In this document: positions 38,815 to 46,348 of the stretch, in pieces
How the letters are laid out: each line of letters starts with the position of its first letter
How positions within the stretch are numbered: the stretch's first letter is position 1
NCBI RefSeq assembly: GCF_015291625.1
Contig: NZ_CP030047.1
Location: forward strand, 5,890,001 to 5,954,000
Source: Bradyrhizobium sp. CCBAU 53421
GTDB lineage: Bacteria; Pseudomonadota; Alphaproteobacteria; Rhizobiales; Xanthobacteraceae
Reading direction: 5' to 3'
Length of the DNA stretch: 64,000 nucleotides
Translations under genes and position numbers: made by a program
The notes under the pieces: generated by a model
Told to the model about the DNA's origin: nothing
Database searches by the model: none
What the model saw: the letters and a program-made list of their open reading frames with translations, nothing else

Positions 38815-40580
38815 CGCGGCTTCATGTCCAGCTCGCGGCAGTAGCGGCACTGGCGTGCCTCGCACTCGCGCCGCTCGTCCTCAGCCCATTCAGCGTCACG
38901 CTGATGAACTATATCGGCATCTATTCGCTCGTCGCCATCGGCCTTGCGCTCCTCACCGGCGTCGGCGGCATCGTGTCGTTCGGACAAGCCGCATTCGTCG
39001 GCATCGCGGCCTATGCGACGGCGTGGGTCTCTGCCCTGAACGGGCAATCGCCCTGGCTCGGCCTGCTGTTCGGGGTGGCGCTGACCTGCGGCGTCGCGGC
39101 GATCCTCGGCGTCGTCACCCTGCGCCTGCAGGGCCATTTCCTCTCGCTCTCGACCGTCGCGTGGGGCCTTGCGATCGGCTTCCTGTTCGGCAACGTCGAG
39201 GGGCTCGGCCGCTTCAACGGCATCTCGTCCATCCCGCCGATCAGTCTCGGCTCGTTCGCGCTCGTCTCCAGCGCACAGATCTATTACCTGATTTGGGGCA
39301 TCGTCGCCCTGGTGCTGTTGCTCGGCTACAATCTGCTGGACTCGCGGCTCGGCCGCGCCATGCGCGCACTACGCGGCGGCAATACGCTGGTCGAGAGCCT
39401 CGGCATCAACGCCTTCCGGATCAAGCTCGTGACCTTCGTGATCGCGGCGTTCCTGGCCTCGCTCTCCGGATGGCTCTACGCGCATATGAGCCGCTTCATC
39501 AGCCCGGGTCCGTTCGATGCCAGCATGGGCATCGAATATCTGATGATGACGATGGTCGGCGGCGCCGGCAGCCTGCTCGGCGGTGTCGTCGGCGCCGCCA
39601 TCGTCACTTTGCTCAAGAACAGCGTGCAGGATTATCTGCCGCTGATCGCCAAGGGCGCATCCGGACAGCTCGAGATCGTCGCCTTCTCCGCGCTGTTCAT
39701 CCTGTTCCTGCAATGGGCGCGCCAGGGCATCGTTCCATCCATTGCGCGCTATCTGCCGAAGACCAGACGCGAGCGGCCGCAGCCGGCGCCGCCGCTGCCG
39801 CGCCGTCCGCAGCCGCTACCTGGCGAGCTTCTGCTGAAGGTCGACGGCGCCGAGCGGAGGTTCGGCGGCCTCGTCGCGGTCAACAATGTCAGCTTCGAGG
39901 TGAGATCCGGCGAGATCGTTGCGGTCATCGGCCCGAACGGCGCCGGCAAGAGCACGATGTTCAACTGCCTGACCGGCGCGCTGCGGGTCAACAAGGGCGA
40001 GATCGTGTTTGCGGGACGGCTGATCACGCGCGATCCGCAATCCCGCATCGCCAAGGCCGGCGTCGCGAGGACCTTCCAGCATGTGAAGCTGCGGCCGCGC
40101 ATGAGCCTGCTGGAGAACGTCATGCTCGGCACCTACAGCCGGACCCGCACCGGCCTGTTCGCCGGCGCCTTTCGCCTCAACCGGCGCGAGGAAGCCAGCG
40201 CCCGGCACGAGGCGCTGCTGCAGCTCGAGCGCGTCGGGCTCGGCGACAAGCCGTTCGAGCTCGCGGGCAATCTTCCGCTCGGCAACCAGCGCATCCTGGA
40301 GATCGCACGCGCGCTCGCCGCCGATCCCGCGCTGCTGGTGCTGGACGAGCCGGCGGCGGGCCTGCGCCGCCAGGAAAAGCTGAGATTGGCGGAGCTGCTC
40401 CGCGCGCTGCGGGCGGATCACCTGACCATCCTGATCGTCGAGCACGACATGGAGTTCGTGATGTCGCTGGTCGACCGCATCGTGGTGCTCGATTTCGGCT
40501 CCAAGCTCTGCGAGGGCGTCCCGAGCGCGATCCGCAGCGACGAGCGGGTGCAAGAGGCTTATCTCGGGGGCGTCGCATGA
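38811..40580 (+). CDS. Fused LivM permease and LivG ATPase
   Basis: Residues 1-310 are a LivM-type permease (LMNYIGIYSLVAIGLALLTG, GLGRFNGISSIPPI, GGAGSLLGGVVGA). After a Pro/Arg-rich linker (about 315-335, PQPAPPLPRRPQPL), residues 340-589 are a LivG-type ATPase with Walker A GPNGAGKST and Walker B LLVLDEPAAGL. The ABC signature reads LPLGNQR rather than LSGGQ, a noticeable departure. Such fusions are known in rhizobia. It overlaps both neighbours by 4 nt, so livH, this gene and livF are translated together. Confidence 0.93.
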   Translation: MTRLHVQLAAVAALACLALAPLVLSPFSVTLMNYIGIYSLVAIGLALLTGVGGIVSFGQAAFVGIAAYATAWVSALNGQSPWLGLLFGVALTCGVAAILGVVTLRLQGHFLSLSTVAWGLAIGFLFGNVEGLGRFNGISSIPPISLGSFALVSSAQIYYLIWGIVALVLLLGYNLLDSRLGRAMRALRGGNTLVESLGINAFRIKLVTFVIAAFLASLSGWLYAHMSRFISPGPFDASMGIEYLMMTMVGGAGSLLGGVVGAAIVTLLKNSVQDYLPLIAKGASGQLEIVAFSALFILFLQWARQGIVPSIARYLPKTRRERPQPAPPLPRRPQPLPGELLLKVDGAERRFGGLVAVNNVSFEVRSGEIVAVIGPNGAGKSTMFNCLTGALRVNKGEIVFAGRLITRDPQSRIAKAGVARTFQHVKLRPRMSLLENVMLGTYSRTRTGLFAGAFRLNRREEASARHEALLQLERVGLGDKPFELAGNLPLGNQRILEIARALAADPALLVLDEPAAGLRRQEKLRLAELLRALRADHLTILIVEHDMEFVMSLVDRIVVLDFGSKLCEGVPSAIRSDERVQEAYLGGVA

Positions 40581-41290
40581 GCGCGATGTTCTCGATGACC
40601 GATGTTACCGTCTGCTACGACAACGTCGAGGCCGTGCGCAACGTCTCGCTGTCGGTCGACGAGGGACAGATCGTCACCGTGATCGGCCCGAACGGCGCCG
40701 GCAAGACCACGCTGCTGATGGCCGCCATCGGGCTGCTCGGATCGCGCGGCCGCATGGCATTCCGCGGCAGCGATCTCCGTAAGATGTCCGTCGAGGATCG
40801 CGTCGAGCGCAGGCTCTGCCTGGTTCCGGAGAAGCGCGAGCTGTTCTCCGACATGTCGGTCGCCGACAACCTCCTGCTCGGCTCCTACAGCCAGCGCGAC
40901 CGCTCTGGCGTCCGGAAGACGCTGGACGAGGTCTATGATCGTTTTCCGCGGCTGCGGGAGCGGCAACGCCAGGCCGCCGGCACGCTGTCCGGCGGCGAGC
41001 GCCAGATGCTCGCGCTGGGGCGCGCGCTGATGGCCAAGCCCGTGCTGCTGATGCTGGATGAGCCCAGCCTCGGCCTTGCGCCGCTGATCGTGCGCGAGAT
41101 CTTCCGCACCATCGCATCCCTGCGCGACCTCGGCGTGTCGATCCTGCTGGTCGAGCAGAACGCCCGTGCCGCGCTCGAGACCGCCGACTATGGCTACGTC
41201 CTGGAGACCGGCGAGATCGTGCAGTCCGGCCCTGCCAAGGATCTGATCCACGATCCCGGGCTGATCACGGCCTATCTCGGCGGACACTGA
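40577..41290 (+). CDS. livF: ABC transporter ATPase, LivF family
   Basis: This 237-residue ATPase has Walker A GPNGAGKTT, the LivF-type LVPEKRELFSDMSVADNLLL, signature LSGGERQML and Walker B LLMLDEPSLGLAPL. It completes the importer with the two preceding genes. The 180-nt convergent gap after it contains no clear terminator and no gene. Confidence 0.95.
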   Translation: MSAMFSMTDVTVCYDNVEAVRNVSLSVDEGQIVTVIGPNGAGKTTLLMAAIGLLGSRGRMAFRGSDLRKMSVEDRVERRLCLVPEKRELFSDMSVADNLLLGSYSQRDRSGVRKTLDEVYDRFPRLRERQRQAAGTLSGGERQMLALGRALMAKPVLLMLDEPSLGLAPLIVREIFRTIASLRDLGVSILLVEQNARAALETADYGYVLETGEIVQSGPAKDLIHDPGLITAYLGGH

Positions 41291-41470
41291 GACCAGTTTG
41301 GGGCGGTCCCGGCGAGCCGCACATCAAAAACATCGAAAACGACCCCATGCACAGTAGCCGGTCACAGCAATATCAATGGCTTGTAGACCCGGCGCAGAGC
41401 GTGCTGATTTTACGCATGCTGATTTGCAGAACCCGCTTGCTCCGTCGGGCAACTCAGGCGCACAATGCCA

Positions 41471-42202
41471 TCATCGCGGCGTTCCGCCCTTGCCCGTCTC
41501 CTTCGCCGGGACGAACCTCGTCAGCATCGGAAAATGCTTGTTACCGCCCGCGAACGGCGGAAACCGGACGAAGTCCGCGCGCATGCGCTTGATCACGTCG
41601 GAGCTCAACGCGAGCGCAAGGGCTTGCGGGCTGTCGAACATCAGTCTGTTGCGCTGCATGTACTCGACCCGCGGCGACGGCATCCGGTCGACCCAATCGA
41701 TGCGCGTGTAAATCTCGATCTGGCGGACGCCGGGGAAGCTCCGCATGATCGAGGGATGATGCTCCAGATAATGCAAATTCCAGGCGTTCATGTCGTCGGC
41801 CGGCCCGGGATAATGCACGAGGTAGCTGCACGGCGTGACCGTGCCGTTGGCATGTGTGGCGTCGTCGACCGGAAAGACCCGCGTCACCATCGCCTGATGC
41901 GTCACGTCCAATCCGGCAAGGCCCGGCAGTCCGCGACCGGCCGCAAGAGCTGCGAGCTCGCCACCGCGATCCACCGCCGCCTCGCACGCAAACAGGTCCG
42001 GAAAACGCAGCTGGAGCGCAAATACCGGCCCGGCTCCGTCGTCCCTGTAGGGATGATCGACCGATTGCTCCAGCGGCGTGAACAGCAGGCCCTCGGCCAT
42101 CCCCGGAACTGACGCCACGATGGCGGCCGCAGCCGCAAGATCGTCCGCATGAATTCGCCGCCCGCCTTTCGGATCGGAGAACGTCATGAACAGCGAGATC
42201 AT
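41471..42202 (-). CDS. EthD-like dimeric alpha/beta barrel protein
   Basis: This 243-residue soluble protein appears to have two ferredoxin-like halves. The second half shows an EthD-type pattern (YLVHYPGPADDMNAWNLHYL, EHHPSIMRSFPGVRQIEIYT). Such proteins often bind hydrophobic catabolic intermediates or protect enzymes. It overlaps the upstream thioesterase gene by ATGA and is the last gene of the gentisate-FAH operon. Its exact role is unknown. Confidence 0.7.
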   Translation of the reverse strand: MISLFMTFSDPKGGRRIHADDLAAAAAIVASVPGMAEGLLFTPLEQSVDHPYRDDGAGPVFALQLRFPDLFACEAAVDRGGELAALAAGRGLPGLAGLDVTHQAMVTRVFPVDDATHANGTVTPCSYLVHYPGPADDMNAWNLHYLEHHPSIMRSFPGVRQIEIYTRIDWVDRMPSPRVEYMQRNRLMFDSPQALALALSSDVIKRMRADFVRFPPFAGGNKHFPMLTRFVPAKETGKGGTPR

Positions 42203-42630
42203 GATGCCGCCGCCTCCGCGCCGGTTTGCAGATGCGACATGAGAGCCGCACGAACGTCATCGGGCCATGGAATCGCGCGATGATCGACCAGCGACGTCGC
42301 GGCGAGGATCTGCCGCGCACGCCAGCGCACGCCATCGGCACCCGTCACGACGTGCGCCAGATCGAGCGAGGCGCGGCCGACCTTGACGATGCGCAGGCCG
42401 AACGTCAGGCGGTCGCTGAACTTCGACGGCCGCGAAAAGTCGCAAGCCAGATGCACGGTCGGCGTGCCGATCTTGCGGACCGTGATCAGCTGCGGCCAAG
42501 GAAACCCGATCGTGGTCCAGAACTCCTCGACCACGCCATTGAGAATGTTCAGGTAGGACGGGAAATAGGCGATCCCCGAGGGATCGCAGTCGCCGAACCT
42601 CAGCTCGCGATCGAACGAGAACGACGTCAT
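42199..42630 (-). CDS. 4-Hydroxybenzoyl-CoA-type thioesterase
   Basis: This 143-residue hotdog-fold protein has the 4HBT active-site pattern RFGDCDPSGIAYFPSYL, with D16 in the position of the catalytic Asp. It would hydrolyse an aromatic acyl-CoA, for example releasing anthranilate from anthraniloyl-CoA in the pathway I propose. I start at the ATG at 42630, which overlaps the upstream stop. Substrate identity is inferred from context only. Confidence 0.88.
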   Translation of the reverse strand: MTSFSFDRELRFGDCDPSGIAYFPSYLNILNGVVEEFWTTIGFPWPQLITVRKIGTPTVHLACDFSRPSKFSDRLTFGLRIVKVGRASLDLAHVVTGADGVRWRARQILAATSLVDHRAIPWPDDVRAALMSHLQTGAEAAAS

Positions 42631-43538
42631 CAGATCGCAACGACGGGATGCCGGATGACGCCGACACCATCGACGCCGGCCTCGACCACGTCGCCGGGCC
42701 ACAGCCATTCCTGCGGGCTCATGCCGGCGCCTACGCCTTCGGGCGTTCCGGTCGCGATGATGTCGCCCGGCTCGAGCGTCATGCCGGACGAGATGTCGGC
42801 GATCAGGGCCGGAATGTCGAAGATCATGTATTTGGTGTTGGAGTCCTGCTTCATGACGCCGTTCTTGGTCAGCCAGAGCCTCAGATCATGCGGATCGGGA
42901 ATCTCGTCCGCAGTCACGATGCAGGGGCCGAACGGCGCGTAGGTGTCCATGCCCTTGGAGAAGATCCACTGCCCGGCGCGGCGATTGTCGCGCGCGGAAA
43001 TGTCGATCATCACGGAATAGCCGAACACGTGATCCATCGCCTTCTCGACCGGGATTCGCGTCGCGGTCTTGCCGATGATGACGGCGAGCTCGACCTCCCA
43101 GTCGAGCTGCTGGGTCATGCTGGCATTGTGCTGGATCGCGGCGCCCGGCCCGATCACGGCGGTCGGCGGCTTGGAGAACACCACCGGCTGTTTCGGCAGA
43201 TCCTTGTCGGTGTCGAGGCTCTTGGCGGACTCCGCGACATGCGCGCGATAGTTCAGCCCGATGCCGAAGATGTTCTTGCGCGGGCGCGGGATCGGTGCCT
43301 GCAGCCTGACGTCCTCGAGCGGAACGGCGGCGCCGACCGGCAGCGCCCCGTTGGCGCTGTCCAGGCATTTCTTCAACGCCGGCAGCAAGGTTATGGCGTT
43401 ATCGATCAGCGACAGCATATCGCCTGGCCAGACGTGTCCGCGTGACGCACCGAGGCGCTCGACATCGACAACCAATCCATTGACGACGATCCCGAGGCGG
43501 GCACCGCTGGAGCCAGAAGTGTAGGTGACGAGACGCAT
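42630..43538 (-). CDS. Fumarylacetoacetate hydrolase family protein
   Basis: This 302-residue protein has the family core: IFGIGLNYRAHVAES, the metal-binding DWEVELAVIIG, and IATGTPEGVGAGM. In aromatic pathways members hydrolyse fumarylpyruvate or maleylpyruvate. It is encoded 36 nt after a gentisate-dioxygenase-like gene, so hydrolysis of the ring-cleavage product is likely. Confidence 0.92.
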   Translation of the reverse strand: MRLVTYTSGSSGARLGIVVNGLVVDVERLGASRGHVWPGDMLSLIDNAITLLPALKKCLDSANGALPVGAAVPLEDVRLQAPIPRPRKNIFGIGLNYRAHVAESAKSLDTDKDLPKQPVVFSKPPTAVIGPGAAIQHNASMTQQLDWEVELAVIIGKTATRIPVEKAMDHVFGYSVMIDISARDNRRAGQWIFSKGMDTYAPFGPCIVTADEIPDPHDLRLWLTKNGVMKQDSNTKYMIFDIPALIADISSGMTLEPGDIIATGTPEGVGAGMSPQEWLWPGDVVEAGVDGVGVIRHPVVAI

Positions 43539-43574
43539 GCAAGCTGATCCGGTTATTCGGGTTGCTGGAAAATA

Positions 43575-44681
43575 TCAGGCCGCGACCGGCTGATGGCCGG
43601 CATTGTCGCCATAGGCTTCTTCCCGGTAGAGACCGAGCCCTTCGATGACGGGCAGATCGTTGAAGCAGAACAGGCAGGCATCCTCGCTCTCGGATGCGTT
43701 GCCGTGCTCATGCCAGGCCCAGGAGGGTACGCAGAAGATGTCGCGCTCCTGCCACTCGAACCGCTTGCCGCCGATCACGGAGTAGCCGCGCCCCTTGGCG
43801 ACCTGGTAGACGAAGCTTCCGGTGTGGCGGTGCGACCTGGTCTTCTCGCCCGGCCGCAGCATCTGCATGCTGGCGCCGATGGTCTGCATCACATGGCCGC
43901 CGGTGATCGGATTGACGTAGTTCATGAGGATGCCGTCATAGGGCGATCCGTCGGTGGCGGCGGCATATTTCCGCAACGACTCGTAGGTCGGCTCCCACTC
44001 ATATTTGAACATCGGTGAATAGCCGTTCGACCATCGCGAGCCCGCCGGCCGGAGACCGGGATTGCCCCAGGTCTTGGTCATGTCGTCGACGGGATAGCCC
44101 GACTCCTCCTGCTGGACCTTCGGGTGCACGACGAAGAAATTGGCCTCCAGCGCGTTGACGAGCGGAATATCGAGCCCGTCCTGCCAGATGCACACAGAGC
44201 CGTTCGCCTCGACGCCATGCTCGTGCCAGGTGCCGTTCGGCGTCAGCACGAAATCCCGCGCGCCGAGTGTCATCTTGTGGCCATCGACGATGGTGTAGGC
44301 GCCCTCGCCTTCCATGATGAAGCGCAGGGCGGAGGCCGAATGCGCATGGGCGGAGGCCACTTCGCCCGGGTGCATCACCTGCAAGCCCGAATAGAGCCAG
44401 CCGACCGCGGCCGACACGTCACGACGACCGGGATTGTTGAGATAGATCACCCGCCGTCCCGCCTTCTCCGGCGAGACCAGCTCCACCGAGCGCAGCACGT
44501 GCTCACGCAGATCGCTGTAGCGCCACAGCACCGGAATGGACGCCGACTGCGGCTGCCACGGCTCGATCTTGTTGGCGACCGTCCACAGCGCGCCGGCCTC
44601 GAACTTCTCGAGGTCCTTGTAGTAGGCCTTGAGCTCCGGGGTATCCTCGACATTGGCCCGGCCGATGACGTTCTCGCCCAT
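43575..44681 (-). CDS. Gentisate 1,2-dioxygenase-like bicupin ring-cleavage enzyme
   Basis: This 368-residue non-haem iron dioxygenase has two cupin domains. The first has iron ligands in AHAHSASALRFIMEGEG, and the second has SHRHTGSFVYQVAKGRG and WHEHGN. Relatives cleave gentisate, salicylate, 1-hydroxy-2-naphthoate or 5-nitrosalicylate, so gentisate is the default rather than a proven substrate. I start at the ATG at 44681 because GGAGG lies 5 nt upstream. It is the first gene of an operon with FAH, thioesterase and EthD-like genes. Confidence 0.9.
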   Translation of the reverse strand: MGENVIGRANVEDTPELKAYYKDLEKFEAGALWTVANKIEPWQPQSASIPVLWRYSDLREHVLRSVELVSPEKAGRRVIYLNNPGRRDVSAAVGWLYSGLQVMHPGEVASAHAHSASALRFIMEGEGAYTIVDGHKMTLGARDFVLTPNGTWHEHGVEANGSVCIWQDGLDIPLVNALEANFFVVHPKVQQEESGYPVDDMTKTWGNPGLRPAGSRWSNGYSPMFKYEWEPTYESLRKYAAATDGSPYDGILMNYVNPITGGHVMQTIGASMQMLRPGEKTRSHRHTGSFVYQVAKGRGYSVIGGKRFEWQERDIFCVPSWAWHEHGNASESEDACLFCFNDLPVIEGLGLYREEAYGDNAGHQPVAA

Positions 44682-44737
44682 CCTGTCCTCCAAGTCTTAT
44701 CTCAGTCTCATGCAGTCTTGTCGCCACGCCCACAACT

Positions 44738-45170
44738 GTCGTCCTGGCGAAAGCCAGGACGACGATGAGGATGGCTGTCGATTCAGGTTGCCACACCGCG
44801 CGGTGTCATCACCCGCGAAAGCGGGTGATCCAGTATTCCAGAGACGGCTGTGCTTGAGCCGAGAGGCCGCGGCGTACTGGATCGCCCGGTCCATGTGCAC
44901 AATTGCGCACAGGCCGGGCGATGACAGTTGTGGGTGCCTTGCATACCGGCGTCGTCCTGGCTTTCGCCAGGACGACGGTGCGGATGGCTGTCGATTCAGG
45001 TTGCCACACCGCGCGGTGTCATCACCCGCGAAAGCGGGTGATCCAGTATTCCAGAGACGACTGTGCTTGAGCCGAGAGGCCGCGGCGTACTGGATCGCCC
45101 GGTCGAGCCGGGCGATGACAGCTGTGGGTGCCTTGCGTACCATCGTCGTCTTGGCGAAAGGCAGGACGAC
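44738..45170. repeat. REP-like repeat array: two long units punctuated by three hairpins
   Basis: Two near-identical units (44754-44946 and 44967-45140) contain CACCCGCGAAAGCGGGTG and TACTGGATCGCCCGGTC. The first has about 20 extra bases in the CCCGGTC...GCCGGGC arm. Hairpins GTCGTCCTGGC-GAAA-GCCAGGACGAC (44738-44763), the same stem with a TTTC loop (44951-44976), and a slightly imperfect copy (45145-45170) separate them. This dispersed repeat is familiar from Bradyrhizobium intergenic regions. It fills the gap between the nitrilase and gentisate-dioxygenase genes. Confidence 0.85.
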
Positions 45171-45202
45171 GGTGATGATGAGGGATCGCGCTTCGAGTCC
45201 CA

Positions 45203-46231
45203 TCATTCCGTCCTGCCTGGAATTGAGACGAAGCTCGCCTGCTCCGCGGCATCGGTCGCCGGGCGTTCGTCGTCCGCAAGGCCGAGCGGTGCCTGCGGAC
45301 GGCGATTGACCCGCAGATCGAAGATATCGAACCGGTTGTAATGCCCGACGATGTCGTGCATCTGCTTCGGCTGAATGCAGCGTTCGAGGTCGATATCGGC
45401 ATAGACGATGCCTTCATCGTCGATCAGCGGCGCGCCGACGAGACGGCCGTCCGGTCCGATCACGCCGGAGAATGCGCTCGACTTCCGCTGCAGGCGCGCC
45501 CGCGCGTCGGGAACGACGGTCTGCATCGCCGCAATGATCTCCTCCGACACGGTCGAGCACGAAACGATCGTGAAGATCTTTCCCTCGAAGGAATGGGCGA
45601 TGGCACGTAACTTGATCGCCTCCGCCATGTCGTAATCCGGCGGCGCGACGGGCAGCGAGATGTAGCTTGCGACGTGAACCAGCTCGCCCTGCCCGAGCAG
45701 CGCGAAGCGCGCGAGCGTGTTGGTGTTCTCGCCGCAGGCGAGCCCGCCGAGGCGCCCGATCTCGGTGTCATAGACGCGCAGGCTCGACCCGTCGCCGCCG
45801 GTCCAGGTCAACTTCTCCGCCCAGGTCGGCACCAGCTTGCGGTGCTTGCCGAGCAGCGTCCCGTCCGGGCCGATGAACACCAGCGTGTTGTAGATCGCGC
45901 CGAGCGACACCGGGCTGCGCTCGTTGACGCCAAGCACGACGTAGCAGGCGCTATCGCGCGCCGCCTTGCGGACGATGTCGATCTCGGGACCCGGCACCAG
46001 CACCGATGCCTTGACGAGCTTTTCGAACCAGGCGCTTCCGGTGACGGGATCGGTGATCCAGTTCCAATAGGGATAGCCGGGCACGAAGACTTCGGGGAAC
46101 GCGACCAGCCGCGCGCCGTTCGCCGCCGCCTCACGCACCAGTGAGGCCGCCTTGTCGGCGGTCGCGGTCGCGTCGAGATAGACAGGAGAAGCCTGGACGG
46201 CGGCGGCTCGAAAGCGCGGCAGCTTCAGCAT
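45203..46231 (-). CDS. Nitrilase, carbon-nitrogen hydrolase family
   Basis: This 342-residue enzyme has the catalytic triad E47 (AFPEVFVPG), K132 (GKHRKLVPT) and C166 (LACGENTN). The length and motifs fit true nitrilases that convert nitriles to acids and ammonia. In this setting indole-3-acetonitrile to indole-3-acetate would feed the downstream pathway, a reaction known for Bradyrhizobium nitrilases. It is divergent from iorA and shares its palindrome-bearing promoter region. Confidence 0.92.
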   Translation of the reverse strand: MLKLPRFRAAAVQASPVYLDATATADKAASLVREAAANGARLVAFPEVFVPGYPYWNWITDPVTGSAWFEKLVKASVLVPGPEIDIVRKAARDSACYVVLGVNERSPVSLGAIYNTLVFIGPDGTLLGKHRKLVPTWAEKLTWTGGDGSSLRVYDTEIGRLGGLACGENTNTLARFALLGQGELVHVASYISLPVAPPDYDMAEAIKLRAIAHSFEGKIFTIVSCSTVSEEIIAAMQTVVPDARARLQRKSSAFSGVIGPDGRLVGAPLIDDEGIVYADIDLERCIQPKQMHDIVGHYNRFDIFDLRVNRRPQAPLGLADDERPATDAAEQASFVSIPGRTE

Positions 46232-46303
46232 TGGCCCTACCCTGTCGCCGGCTCATAATCGCCGCCTGGAGCAAAGCCCATGGCGTGGCGCAGCGTTTGA
46301 CTT

Positions 46304-46333
46304 ACTTTACATGTAAACGTATGCTATAGCATA
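46304..46333 (+). promoter_or_regulatory. Bipartite palindromic operator of iorA/nitrilase
   Basis: A 12-bp perfect palindrome TTTACATGTAAA (46304-46315) is followed 4 nt later by a 14-bp perfect palindrome TATGCTATAGCATA (46320-46333), just before the iorA ribosome site GGAGGG. A TTGACT hexamer at 46295-46300 may be a -35 element. The same arrangement occurs before the dioxygenase reductase gene at 56251-56278. A MarR protein encoded in the iorAB operon is the natural candidate ligand. Confidence 0.7.
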
Positions 46334-46348
46334 TTTCTGGAGGGTGCA

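Noticed and set aside
38855..41290. An 811-codon plus-strand frame through livM-livG and livF
   Set aside because: It is a shifted frame of two well-supported transporter genes, Arg/Pro-rich until it joins the true livF frame.
44697..45417. Overlapping open frames within the REP-like array
   Set aside because: They arise from the repeated units themselves, a known source of false gene calls.
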